Below, piece after piece: positions 33,250-43,969 of a stretch of DNA of 64,000 bases. How positions within the stretch are numbered: the first letter of the stretch is position 1; each line of letters opens with the position of its first letter. The notes under the pieces were generated by a model. It ran no database searches and was not told the DNA's origin. It was given only the letters and a program-made list of their open reading frames with translations. The translations under genes and the position numbers were made by a program. The stretch is from Gnetum montanum (Eukaryota; Streptophyta; Gnetopsida; Gnetales; Gnetaceae): positions 46,810 through 110,809 of the forward strand of contig MNCI01004173.1 in the NCBI GenBank assembly GCA_015680685.1. Reading direction: 5' to 3'.

Positions 33250-35784
33250 AAGATGAAAAACACCTATTAATTCTAAATGTTAGGATGGAATGTTTTTCCC
33301 ATGACTAAGTGTTTGGCCATGATAAGAATTAATAAGTGGATAGGTAGGCTCCATGCATTTGTAAAATAGTGTTAACCTTTTATTTCTAAGCCATTGGGTT
33401 CTCTTGATTTAGTGGTGGCTACATAGACAAGTTGTTGCTTCCACACTTGGTTGTTAATTGTACAGTGAGCTAGAGTATGAGTTGTGTCAATGTTGCAGAT
33501 GTTTGGCCCATGATGGCACTCTTAATCATGATTTGGTATGCATGGATTCGTTTGTCTCTTCACAATGCTAGATTCATTGTTTTTTTTGGGTGTTTAAGTA
33601 ATGATGGATGATGGCCCTTGCATAGGCTCAAAGGATGTTGGTTGTGAAAGAGAAGACGTTGCACTAGATTGGCATTGTGTTGGTTTGCATGATGTGGTAG
33701 GTCCATGAATGTCATGCTTTTTCTTGGAAGCTATCCTAAAGAATAGACATTTCTGAGATTTTTGTAGAAACCTACTAGAATTATCATGTCTATGCACATT
33801 CGCAGCACAAGTGGCATTTTTTTGTTGATGTTGTGATGCTAAACCTTCCTATGTTGCTCGTAGTGGCATGTGATGGGGTGGAGCATGAGAATATCAAGGA
33901 TAGGATGGAGGATAAGAGGTGTGAGGTGGTGATTCCTTAGGAGATGTCATGGGTTGATGGTACTTGGGAGAGTGATAGTAGCAATTTGAAGTAGAGGATG
34001 TAGAACTAGTTGTAGAAATAGAGTGTTGAACATAATATTCGTAGGGTTTCGGTTGGTAATAAGGGTAGGGTTGGCTTGGTGATGGCTTCCCCCATGATTG
34101 TGGATTTTGCCACTATGGTTGATGATAGTGTTGAGGCTAGTATGGAGTCCCCCTAGGATAGCATGATTGATCATGGAACTATCTATAATTATTGTGTGGA
34201 AAAGGGAATTTCTTGGGCATGTGCTTTTGTACAAATTCAAGATTTAATGTAAAAGACCAATACTCATGTAGATGTGACATGACTAGGCAATGACCCTTCG
34301 AGGGGTCATATATGCATATGTCACATCTATCATCTTCATTTATGGTTGAGTATATAGCCTCGCTTTCTTCAGCCATGTTCTTTATTTACTGATAAGTGTT
34401 CCTAGTTGTTTCTTGGTTCTTCTTCCTTTGTTTATTGTGATCGCCTGATTTTTTTTGCATTGCCTTCTCCTCTACAGTTTCTATAAAAGTTGTAACTTTC
34501 TTATTTATCCACTCTAACATCCTATCAAAATTTGCTTCTAGTTTGTCAATAGCCTTTTGCATCGACAAGGTTTGTTACAGAATCACCTTATCAAAAGCTA
34601 CCTCTTTCCCCTTATCATAGAGATGGACCTTCTTATTTTAAAGAGTTGGGTCCTTGCGATATTTCTCAACATTATCCCATTTGCATAGCTTCCCTTCTTC
34701 TTTTGCCAAATGATTGATTAACTCTCAGATCTAATCAATTCGTAGCTCATATAATTGACCTAGAGCATACATCCCAAGGGTCTCCCTTGTTTCATTACGA
34801 AGCCCATCTATGATGTGGAAGAGCTACTTTTTCTTAGAGAAACCATGGCTTGGGCATCTGTTCAGTAGAGAATAGTATCTATCTAAGGCCATGTCTAAGG
34901 GTTCACATTGTTCTTATCTCCATCCTTAGATCTATCTCCTGAGGTTGGACACCCTTGCATAGGTTTGGTATTTCTTGTTGAAGAGTTCTAGCATTGTGGA
35001 CCACCATTGTATCGAATTTGGTTTCAACGATCTATACCACACTTCAACTCTATTGATTCACATCCTAGAAAAGAGCTTAATCTTTTGCCATCCACTTTCA
35101 ATGTTGTAGCAAGCATAGGCATCATGAAAGGCTTGTAAATGATGTTGTGGATTTGAATCATAGCCTCTTGCAAAGTCAAGTATCTTATTTATATCAAGCC
35201 TGGGTAGGCGACTCTCTTTGTAATGCTTGCAAGATATTTTAATTATCTTTGTGATCTGCATTAGGCTCTTGATGGCCAACAAGGGTTCATCATCATTAGA
35301 CATGTTGTAAGAAAAATTTCTATTTCTATTCATTTAATTATAATTATTTTGTCTATGTTCATTTTAATGATTTTGATTTTTCTTGTGGGTTCAATTTCTA
35401 TTTTTATTTTGACCCCATAGTGGAGCTTTATTTCTATACCTACATTAATCTTTTTTAGAACTAGATGTTGAAGAGGAAGAGGAAGATGAGGAACTTGGAG
35501 GGTTTCCATGGCTTCTATAGTATTCCCCAGGGTCCCTTGATTTATCTTTTCTAGGTGTTCGAGAGGTCCTAGGCCTTGAGGCCTTCCCTAGTCTAGGACT
35601 TACTTTATCTCCTCTAGGGTTTTCTACCTTAGGTGAATGTAGTCTTTGAGTGTTGTTAGGATGGTCATGAACATATGAAACCCCTGCATGAGGTTGGTCA
35701 CTCCAATTTTCTTCAACATATATCTTGTTAGTTCTCTAATAAATGTTTTCTCTAGACAATGACTTCTCGCTTGTGAAAAAGACA
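33250..35784 (-). pseudogene. Gag of element C
   Basis: It starts MSFSQARSHC at 35784. The conserved core at 35333-35058 (NDDEPLLAIKSLMQIT, LPRLDINKILDFARGYDSN, HLQAFHDAYACYNIE) is open. Further on, sequence matches the VWYRSLKPNSI, FNKKYQTYARVSNL-type capsid core with stops. The nucleocapsid motif, CDICIYDPSKGHCLVMSHL, is in an open segment at 34376-34179. A Pro/Ser/Tyr-rich tail ends near 33250, where the spacer begins without any protease. Confidence 0.7.
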
Positions 35785-35825
35785 TTGTTGTTGGTTTATG
35801 GTGTGTGTGATTTAATATTTTTTGA

Positions 35826-37281
35826 CAGGATTTAGGTGCCTGCTGGTCTCTGGCAACACCAAGGCCCAAATACCTCTAAATAAACTCAGTAGTTAATGTG
35901 AGTATGTGTGTGTGTTATTTCCGCGTGTGGTTGTGAGAAATGTAACGATTGCGTTGTATGTAAACTACAAATGACTTACTTTAAAGAGATTCAACCAACT
36001 TTGCCAAGTACTATGAGTTGTTGAAAATTTCCTATTTTGTTTAACTGCCTAGTCTACGTGGTCCTTATAATACCTACTTGTAACAAATAAAATTTTGCAA
36101 AAACATTTGAGCACAACTCCGCAATCTACTCCTAATTTTCCCCAGAAAAAGAGATAGTTCCACAACAAAACTAGAAATAGAGCAAGATTCGATGGAAATA
36201 AGCAGAAAAGAAAAGAAAGCAGATTTTTGTAGACCTCAAATATTTCAACAAGGTAAAACGACATGAGTAAACACTTCGCAATAAAGCTATCCCAAATTCA
36301 ATATCTACAAATTGATCAAACTTCCAAGGCTCAAACAAGCAATTTCTTCAAAACAATCCTACTATGCTACCAAAAATTACTGCGTAAACTACCACGTACG
36401 AGACTCCATTTTGACTAGATAATAGATGTCAACGATTGCATTCAAACAGAACCTTTAAAAGACTTGACAATTTCTGATTGAAATACCACGGGAATTCACT
36501 TTAAAGATAAAAAGAAGCTATTCTGGTCCCATCAAAACACCAAATATTTTCTGAACCCTCTCGACTACTGAATTGTTCAATGGCATGACTACAAATAGAG
36601 GCTCTCTTACAACAATCCAAATAGCAGTTCTCATACGTTGCACAATAACGAAATTTACTATTAAAATGCTCTTATGGCTTTTAAACACAAGCGCTTCTAT
36701 GACAAAATTTTAATAGAAATTTCTATCGGGCAACAAGAATAGTAAGAGCAATCTAAAAATCCCAAAATTACTTGCCTTCAAAAGTGTGAAGTATGAGACC
36801 TCCCAAAAGTCTCTTCTCCAAATTATCCTTCAAAATTTCCCCCTTAGAATTGAGATTCCAAATTTTGAGCTCCCCCCATCCCCACCTTCTTCCTCCTTGA
36901 CCCCTGAAGCCTTTTTATAGGGTTCAAAGATAGGTAGGGAAGTTACATATTTAAAAAATATCTCACCTAACTTCTCTCCCAAGTAACTTGGCCAACCAAT
37001 TAGAAGGTTACTTGCCCAACAAGTTAGGAGGAAGTTATGTAGTTAGGGAGTTAGGAAGTTATACATAGAATTAGGAGAAATTTATGCTAACATTAATATT
37101 TATATTAAATGTAATGTGATAAATAAATATTTTAACATCAATATTGTAAATATTTTTGTGGGTAGTAACTTATATATAAAATAATGTTTTTAAAATAATA
37201 TTCTATGACTTGGGATAATTAAAGGCAAGTTTTCTAAAACAGGGCTTCACACTATATGTACTTTATTAATGGTTGTTATAT
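35826..37281 (-). other. Left half of the insertion: LTR-like or promoter-like segment
   Basis: AT-rich, no convincing coding frame. On - there is TATAAAAAG (36911-36919) preceded by a cluster of AACTTCC/AGTTAGG words (36930-37080), which looks like a promoter with short repeats. A hydrophobic 71-codon frame at 36264-36049 is probably chance. Confidence 0.35.
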
Positions 37282-37848
37282 CTATATATATGTATATATG
37301 TAGATTAATTTGTAAGATATTTTAGTCACCCGATGCTTTTGTAAAGTTATATACGAGTGGTAGTAATGAAATAATTTTACATATATTTTGGTGAAAGTGG
37401 CAGCGTTAATGAATGGGTTAAAATAATTCTTCTTTGTCTTCCCTGGTATATCACGTGGATAATCGGCAATGGTTCCAAAACAGCAGGTGTAATCGGCTGG
37501 TTCATTTTCTCCTTTCTCTACACAAAACCTGTAAAAACTGACACATGTTCTACCCAAGATCCAAAGTGTTGTATCACCCAAACCGTATGTTTGAACCGCC
37601 ACCACAAAATCGTAGCCAACTGCCACCGCGGGAGAAGGCTCTACCGCTGCATCTAGGATTTTTGTTTTGCCCCAAATTGGCTTAGGGCTTCCTGCATTTT
37701 TTGAATTTTTTCTTGAATCATCACCGCCATTGTCATTGATCACAGAACCAGGGGCGAATGTATTGTGGATCTGCATCCGTTGAAACCACAGGAACCTTTA
37801 GAACTTTTGCTGCCCACACAACTGAAACCGCTATGGCCTGCAACAAAA
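37282..37848 (-). CDS. Unidentified gene-like exon candidate
   Basis: A 164-codon frame on - (37776-37282) contains SPAVAVGYDFVVAVQTYG, LGDTTLWILGRTCVSFYRFC and ENEPADYTCCFGTIADYP. Codon choice is less AT-rich than in the surrounding retroelements. TTTTTGTTGCAG on - just above (about 37838-37849) looks like a 3' splice site, but the exon frame from there contains stops before the ATG. I do not recognise a family. The C-terminal part (after about residue 130) looks like read-through of AT-rich DNA. It could be a captured gene fragment or a chance frame. Confidence 0.3.
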
Positions 37849-38004
37849 ATAAAATTGGGGCCCCAACAAAACGTGACTTCTTTCTCCGTATATTGTGTGG
37901 AGAGGGTTTCGATTTTTTTTAAAAAATAATATCCCTACGTTTTGCCCTACATTGGCCTCAGTTCTGTCCGAGTTTCTCCATGCGATTGCTGCCTAAAACC
38001 CCTT

Positions 38005-38280
38005 TTAAACTGGCTCATCGGTGAAAGAAGGGCCTCCCACGCACTCCACGAACTTAGGTTCGGCGTTTGACAAGTCGGCAACATAGATCCGGCCGGTGCG
38101 TGGATGCAGTCTAGAACGACAAGCCAAAGGAATTACCCCAANATAGATCCGGCTGGTGCGTGGATGCAGTCTAGAACGACAAGCCAAAGGAATTACCCCA
38201 AAACCACGACATTCAGTTCTGCTTTTTTTTTTCTGATTTCGTTTTTTCTCCGATAGCGTTAACAATGCGCCTTTGGTCAT
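38005..38280 (-). CDS. Unidentified short gene-like frame with internal 60-bp duplication
   Basis: A 91-codon frame on - starts MTKGALLTLSEKKRNQ. It carries a repeated GVIPLACRSRLHPRT unit and ends VECVGGPSFTDEPV. Local GC is well above the background. The duplication (38083-38141 and 38143-38201) is separated by one N, so the true gene probably has one copy. The product is not recognised. It may belong with the frame at 37282-37848 on the same strand. Confidence 0.3.
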   Translation of the reverse strand: MTKGALLTLSEKKRNQKKKSRTECRGFGVIPLACRSRLHPRTSRIYXGVIPLACRSRLHPRTGRIYVADLSNAEPKFVECVGGPSFTDEPV

Positions 38281-38697
38281 ATGTGAATTTGGATTTTCTG
38301 CAATACAGAAACCTTTACATCCTTTGATAATTTTAAATCCATGAATTCAAAACCAGTTGGTAGTCCGTTAGGTCCTTCACTTGTTTCCAACTCTTAGCCG
38401 ATTTTTGATAATCCATTACCCACGGTGTTGTCTATTTTGCCAATATTAATCAGGGAGTATGCTTTCTTGTGGTAAATAATCACCTCTTTTTTTATTCCAA
38501 CCTTCACTCAAGAAAATATCTTGGCATTTTAATTTACTTTCGAAGAAGGCTTCAACATCAAGATTATTTACCAGGCTTGCTTCTCCAAGAATACCCATTA
38601 CTCACAATACTAAACTGCAAATTTACAACTAGGGATTGTGCTAATATTTTGAACAAAATATTCTAACTGCTCCATGTAATGGCCAAATGTGCCAACA
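38281..38697. other. Right end of the insertion, no gene seen
   Basis: AT-rich sequence without a supported feature. It ends TGTGCCAACA next to the second 32-base repeat. Confidence 0.5.
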
Positions 38698-38795
38698 GTT
38701 TATGGTGTGTGTGATTTAATATTTTTTGAAAGATGTATCATTAATGCATTTACAATGATCATGTATCATATAACTAACCTAGATAACTAGCACCA

Positions 38796-38813
38796 TCCCT
38801 AGCAATGATGCGA
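38796..38813 (-). other. Primer-binding site of element C
   Basis: On - it reads TCGCATCATTGCTAGGGA, a mutated tRNA-Asp site, one base from the LTR remnant TGATGAG at 38815-38821. Confidence 0.7.
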
Positions 38814-38821
38814 ATGATGAG

Positions 38822-40582
38822 TGTAGCGACCAAAAACGTCGATGGTTGGAAAACACCGAGAGGTCATCGGTCATTGACAGTGTTAACCTTGAATCCGTGG
38901 GAGGGTTGTGCTGGATAAAAATGGAAACGGGATGCCCTGAACGGTCTGGTCGATTAAACAGGGACTTAGTCGGTGTTAATATAACCTTTTGTAAATGGAT
39001 AATTTGAAAATGAGACCTCTAGCATAAAATGAAAACTATAAATGTAGGAGGGACAGAAAACAATGTAAAAATGCAATGATAAGCAAGAAAGAAAAGTAGA
39101 ATGTAGTTAGAAAAATGCACCACTTCAAGATGATGACTTCAATCTGTCAAGGTGGATACAATTGGTTACGTGACACTGGGAGGCGCAGAGATCCCAAAGG
39201 TAACCAAGACGTGTAGAGCAAGATGGTTGTGTGCTTAAACACAGATTCAGGAGTTAACAATGTGAAATGCTACCAAGGTGGTAGAAAAGAGCAGAAAAAA
39301 ATGCCAACTAAGAGTGTTAACTGTTTACAATGTCAAACAGAAAGCTTACAATGCTCAAGGTTACAGTGCTAACTTTTTTTTTGCTTGTTAGGCAACAAAA
39401 TTGCCAGCTGACCAAATTGCCAAAAAATCAGACCAGAACCCTTTGAGTGTTGCTCATTAGGGTATTTATAGGGCCAAGGGCATGCAAAAGGTGTGGTTTG
39501 GACGCCACATGCCTTGGGCTTGCGTTGACCTGTCTATGCTGCACGTGCCTACATGACCATTACATGCATGATCGTTGTAATTATGAGCCTACCAAGTCGT
39601 AATTGCGAGCCTGGCGTGCCATAATTGTGCTGTCAGAGTTTGGAGATGTGTGCCAATGGTGCAATTAGGTGAAGTGCATTGATGTAGCATAGCTGCTTGC
39701 TATGTTGTGTTGTGCTTTGTAGCATAGCATGTTGGTGTAGCATAGCATCTTGTTACGTGTCTCGTTGCATATGTTGGAAGCTTGTGAAGCGTGCTGACTG
39801 TTTACTGCGTATTTGCTACGCTATGCTACTCTACGTAGTGTAGCATAGTGTAGTAGCTGGCCTTAGTCACAAAAACATTGCCAATCTGCAAATTCTACCT
39901 TTTGCACTATGGAACTTGCGAACTTGCTAATCCCGCCCTTTGAGATGCCTCCAATCTCTTCCGCAGAATTGCTACACTACATTGCGCCATGTAGCTTAGC
40001 ATAGCATAGCAACCAACATGGTTTTCCGTTTGCCAAGTTTGCGACTTTCTGGTGGAAGGGGACATTGCTGGAGGACTTAAAGTTGGGTGAGAGGTTTGAT
40101 CGCCTAGCTTTTGCTACGCTATGCTATGCTACGTAGCGTAGCATAGCGTAGCAATTCGCTTGTGCAAATGTCTTTTCAAGTCTGCTACGCTACATAGGCC
40201 AGTGTAGCGTAGCAAAACTCCTTGACTTAGAAAACTTGCTGAAGCACTTCGTTCTGCAATCATTTTCTGAAGTCTGCTACGCTACATAGCCTAGCATAGC
40301 ATAGCAAACCCCTCGACTTAGAAAACTTGCTAAACTATTTTGCACATTCTGAGCACCACCAAAAATTCCACGCATTGCCCCTGAGTGCGCTGTTGGCTGG
40401 GTGAACTACTCAGGTGGGCAAGCTGGAGAATCCGTTTAGCCTATTGACACCGGGAGTAGAAAACTTGCCAAAATGGACAGTCTAAACATCAAGGCATCCA
40501 TCTCCTGAAGAACTGCCATGATGTTGCATGAATTGCAAAGACCTAGTGAAGCAAGCATGCCTTCAAATTTTGGGGTGTTTCA
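38822..40582. mobile_element. Solo LTR of a second Ty3/gypsy family
   Basis: It starts TGTAGCGACC and ends GGGGTGTTTCA, flanked by the 5-bp duplication ATGAG (38817-38821 and 40583-40587). It sits within the first bases of the C 5' LTR, whose sequence continues at 40588. No internal coding sequence is present, so it formed by recombination between the two LTRs of a full element. The terminal sequences resemble Tekay/Del-type chromovirus LTRs. A TATTTATAGGG box lies near 39461-39471, which suggests + orientation. Confidence 0.8.
39670..40310. repeat. Cluster of GCTACGCTA/TAGCGTAGC palindromes in the solo LTR
   Basis: At least five inverted repeats lie at about 39814-39857, 39970-40012, 40112-40153, 40183-40214 and 40275-40306, plus single TAGCATAGCA units from 39674. 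The copy at 40112-40153 is 42 bases long and self-complementary apart from one mismatched pair. The arms are built from TGCTACGCTATGC. Confidence 0.85.
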
Positions 40583-40587
40583 ATGAG

Positions 40588-40657
40588 CAGTGAGGTACCC
40601 CTATGCCCAGCCATACAAATCACAAGCATTCACACATGATCTGGTCAGATTTTGTGA
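40588..40657 (-). repeat. Remnant of the 5' LTR of element C
   Basis: Continues the LTR after the solo LTR: CAGTGAGGTACCCCTATGC aligns with the start of 27603-28437. Similarity stops near 40657, where element D spacer begins. Confidence 0.65.
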
Positions 40658-40884
40658 AATAAAATAATATTAAATCATCAGTTTTGAGAGTCTAACCCTT
40701 CCAACAAGCTTTGATAAACTTAAAATTATTTATTAATATTTGAATACTAATAAAATAATATTAAAATGATCAACTAGGCCATGATCACAACTTAGCCAAA
40801 GTGTAACTACCCTAAGAGATAAGGTATTCCCAATGTTTTAAGTTACACATTAAGTGCTAATCCTTGGTCTTGTTGTGATTACAG

Positions 40885-43738
40885 ATGGCACCTTAACCAA
40901 AAAGCCTATAGGAATGAGGATCATTACAACCAAAGGACAAATGAACCAGAACTAGAAGGGTCCAAGAAGAATAAGCTTAGGAGTAGCTAGCAAAAACTCA
41001 TGCAACGGGACCTCTTTGGGAGGAGCCTGAAGTGGAATCTGTTTGATAGATTCCCGAAGAAGAGGTTGCAACTGAATAATCCCAAAGAGGAGAGGTACTA
41101 GGGCTTGTACCAAGACTTGAGGTAACATTGACACAAGCCTTCCTAGACATGATCAAGCCTTGTGATGTCCAACGCTTAGTTTTCCAAGAACTAAACTTTG
41201 GATCATTCTTGGAACATGCTCCACTAGAAGTTAAGACATAATTGCAAAGCTCTCCCATGTGGCCAATTATCACTACTAGTGGAAAGTGGTACATGGGAGA
41301 GATGTATCTCTTCTAGAATAGTAGGAAGGTAGGAGCCACTATGAGAATCAAAGACACCCAAGTGTCTTACTTGGCAAAAGTGATTACATAGGCCCTTAGC
41401 TTGCTTGATTTTATCACCCATTTGGCAAAAATATCAACACAAGTAGATCTTGAGGTAAAAATGGAATGGACCTAATTGTGTTATCAGGTTGACTATAAGG
41501 AGTTTAGCATGCTCACATTGGTAGAGCATATATACTTCAAGATAGTAACCTATTACCTTAATCTGACAGTGAGGCTTAGTAAGGTGACAATCTTCTCCAC
41601 CTGTGCCTATGATGCTCTAAGCAAAAAATTCCCTATTACCCTTCCATATCTAATCTATCTGGAAATAGAGAAGCACTTCAAGGAGAATGAATGTGGAAGA
41701 AAAGCCCTACCATTTCCATGCCTCATCAGCAACTTTGTAAAATTGTAGGGATAGTTCATTACGCCAATGATACAATTAGGCATACCCCCATTGCCTTTTG
41801 GTTTGAAATGATGAAGTATAGTAACCTTGCTGTATCAAAAGAAGAGAAGCAACTACCACCACCTTGACCACCCACTCAAGAAATAACTTTAGAGGTCCAT
41901 GCAGCCATTGAACGCTTGCATGAAATCTGATGGAAAATCTTGTGTGAGCAAGAGCAGCAAGTAAGAACTAGTGGTGATGATCCATTTGTATATCATCCTT
42001 CAATGAGTCACCTCAATGAAGTGGCTAGAACAATAAGCTAAATGGAAGAAGGTGGTTCAATATTCTTTTCCCAAAGAACATAGCTACCTGTGAGGTCAAA
42101 TCCTGGTGCTCAATAGGTGATAGTATCTCTCGTGCAAAAACAGTAATTTTTAGAAATCTTTGGGAATGTTGCTACTATTTTGGTGCACTTGTAGGAGGGT
42201 GAAGGAGCAACTGTATTGGTGATGCAACACCAAGGGCAAGAGACAACAACAAAAGTGGTGGCTGATAGAATTGTTGAAGCATTAAACACACTTGCGACAA
42301 CTGTACTAGATGTTTCTGCACTCAAAGATGTGCGAACATTCATAGGAACTATTAGTGGAAGATTAAGTATAGCCTAGCACAAAGAATTGCTAGACCAACT
42401 AGTGGTGACCGATTCTATATATCTTTGATTTTCCAGATAATATCACCACAACATAGTCAGAGTTGCTTAAAGCAAAGGGCAAGTACATCATTTTAGAAGG
42501 GCAACTCAAAATGGCTCAAGCACAAAACCAATGCTTGGCCATGGAGGTTGCTGAATTAAGAGCTCATCTTGCTGAACCTATGCTCTTCAACCTTGCACTA
42601 ACAAGAGATGAAGCTTTTCAATACCTTCACAATAGGCTCAAATAGGTTAAGGTAGGGATGGTGATGACCATCTTTGACCAATTTGTGGTTGAGGCCAAAA
42701 CATATTCAGTTCAGGAGAACTTGGTCCAAACACACTAAGAAAATGAGATGCTAATAATAGAAAATCATTAGTTGTAGAATGTTGATGTGTGGAAATAAAA
42801 AATATAAGAATTTATCCATTAATAGTAGGATCAGCTAGCCAGGGTGAACAATGAGCTTAGGAGATTGACAAAGGAGAATAGAAATCTCTCCATGCAAGAA
42901 GTCCATGCCTTACGTTAAGAATCTACAATCAAGATTGCTAGCTAGAAGAATGATGCTCTAAAATTTGAGAGAGTCAAGAACCACTATAGAGATCAAGTTG
43001 GCTTATAAAAAGAAGTTAATGAAAGACACATCTAGATGTCTAAAGCAAAAGTTAACGAGATCCTCCAGCAACTCTAGTAAGGAAAAGAGGTGTGAAAACC
43101 TATCATTAATGGGATAGAAGCCTATAACAAAGTGGAGATCTGCATGAACGTGTTACAAATTGAAGAGATGACTAAATATATGGAGCTTGCCAATCTTGAT
43201 ATGAAAACTTGGTAATGTTGACTACTAGACATCCATGGTTAGAGTTAGAAAAGTAGGTGGCTAGCTCGTACTTGTTGTACGAGGTAGAGTTCAAGCATCA
43301 CAAGGAGATTAAGAAAAAGCTTGAGACTACAAATGCTAAACTCAAAGTTCTTAGGGCAAGATTCACCAATCAAGATCAACAACTGAGAACCTAGCCAAAA
43401 GACTGAATGACTACTAGGAATTGCAGAATGCAATCAAGATGTTTGACATCAAATGCAAATAATTTGCCACTTGGTTTATCAATGTCAAGGAGTTATTTCT
43501 AAAAATGCCTTGTCCTTAGGATGTACCCATTTCGGCCCACATTGGCGAAGTTGCGTGGAGCATGCATGATCCCAAGAGTAAAGAGGAGAAGATGAAAGCA
43601 TTGTTGGATGCTTTTCATTTTCCATTGAAAGTTGTAGTAGTAGCACGATAGCTACAAAAGCCTTAACCACCACATGCACCCAAAGTAGAAGAAGGTCCCT
43701 CAAAACCTCAAGAGCCTCCACCACTTGAGATCATTTAA
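40885..43738 (+). pseudogene. ORF3 of element D (about 950 codons, broken)
   Basis: ATG 40885 follows GTTGTGATTACAG. The N-terminal region shares MWPIITTSGKWYMGEMY, IKDTQVSYLAKVIT, and the open stretch 41476-41748 (EFSMLTLVEHIYFKIVTYYL, YLIYLEIEKHFKENE, LPFPCLISN) with A and C. The C-terminal third is a heptad-rich coiled coil (KAKGKYIILEGQLKMAQ, CLAMEVAELRAHLAEP, then DQLARVNNELRRLTKENRN), homologous to C. It ends Pro-rich (KPQEPPPLEII-stop). There is no signal peptide or membrane anchor. The function is unknown; a capsid-associated or nuclear role is only speculation. Confidence 0.65.
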
Positions 43739-43924
43739 TCTTCTCCATCATCCTCATGCTATCAGAAGAGAATGTGTTTGTCAAATTTTGTCCTAGTGTT
43801 TAATTTTGTAGTCCTAAACACTAGAAAATTTTGTGATGATTGTATATTTGTACACTTAGGAACTTAGTGTTGTTTGTGTTTATTGTATTTTTGTCATCGC
43901 TTAATAATTCCATACCTTCCCAAA

Positions 43925-43969
43925 TTTGTAAAGAACTTGAGGACAAGTTTTCATTCAATCATGGGGGTA
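43925..43969 (+). other. Polypurine tract block of element D
   Basis: CTTGAGGACAAGTTTTCATT followed by CAATCATGGGGGTA next to the LTR. The same block is present in B, C, E and G. Confidence 0.65.

Larger units (their letters stand above)
35794..38729. mobile_element. 2.87 kb insertion flanked by 32-bp direct repeats
   Basis: The 32-base sequence at 35794-35825 (starting GTTTATGGTGTGTGTG) recurs identically at 38698-38729. Comparison with element B shows the C leader would be continuous without 35826-38697 and one copy. The inserted DNA does not resemble the flanking retroelement and has a locally GC-richer right half. The duplication is longer than the 5 bp made by LTR elements. It may be a repair-type insertion, a non-LTR or unknown element, or an assembly artefact. 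Confidence 0.65.
27603..40657 (-). mobile_element. Element C: pol-less Athila-like element with ORF3
   Basis: Read on -: a remnant 5' LTR (40657-40588 plus 38821-38815), PBS, gag, spacer, full-length but broken ORF3, PPT and 3' LTR (27603-28437). No protease, RT, RNase H or integrase is present between gag and spacer. Two later insertions lie in it: 35826-38697 and the solo LTR 38822-40582. Its 5' LTR keeps only about 77 bases and then joins element D sequence, so a deletion removed the rest together with neighbouring DNA. Without the insertions its length is about 8.4 kb. Confidence 0.75.

Noticed and set aside
35826-35880. Primer-binding site at the left end of the 2.87 kb insert
   Set aside because: On - TTGGTGTTGCCAGAGACC recalls a tRNA-Asp site but lacks three bases and is not next to an LTR end in CA.
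36049-36264. Small hydrophobic protein on -
   Set aside because: Short frame in AT-rich DNA without a homologue or context; composition alone can explain it.
39670-40310. CRISPR-like array
   Set aside because: The repeated units are palindromes of unequal length and spacing inside a plant LTR, not direct repeats with uniform spacers.
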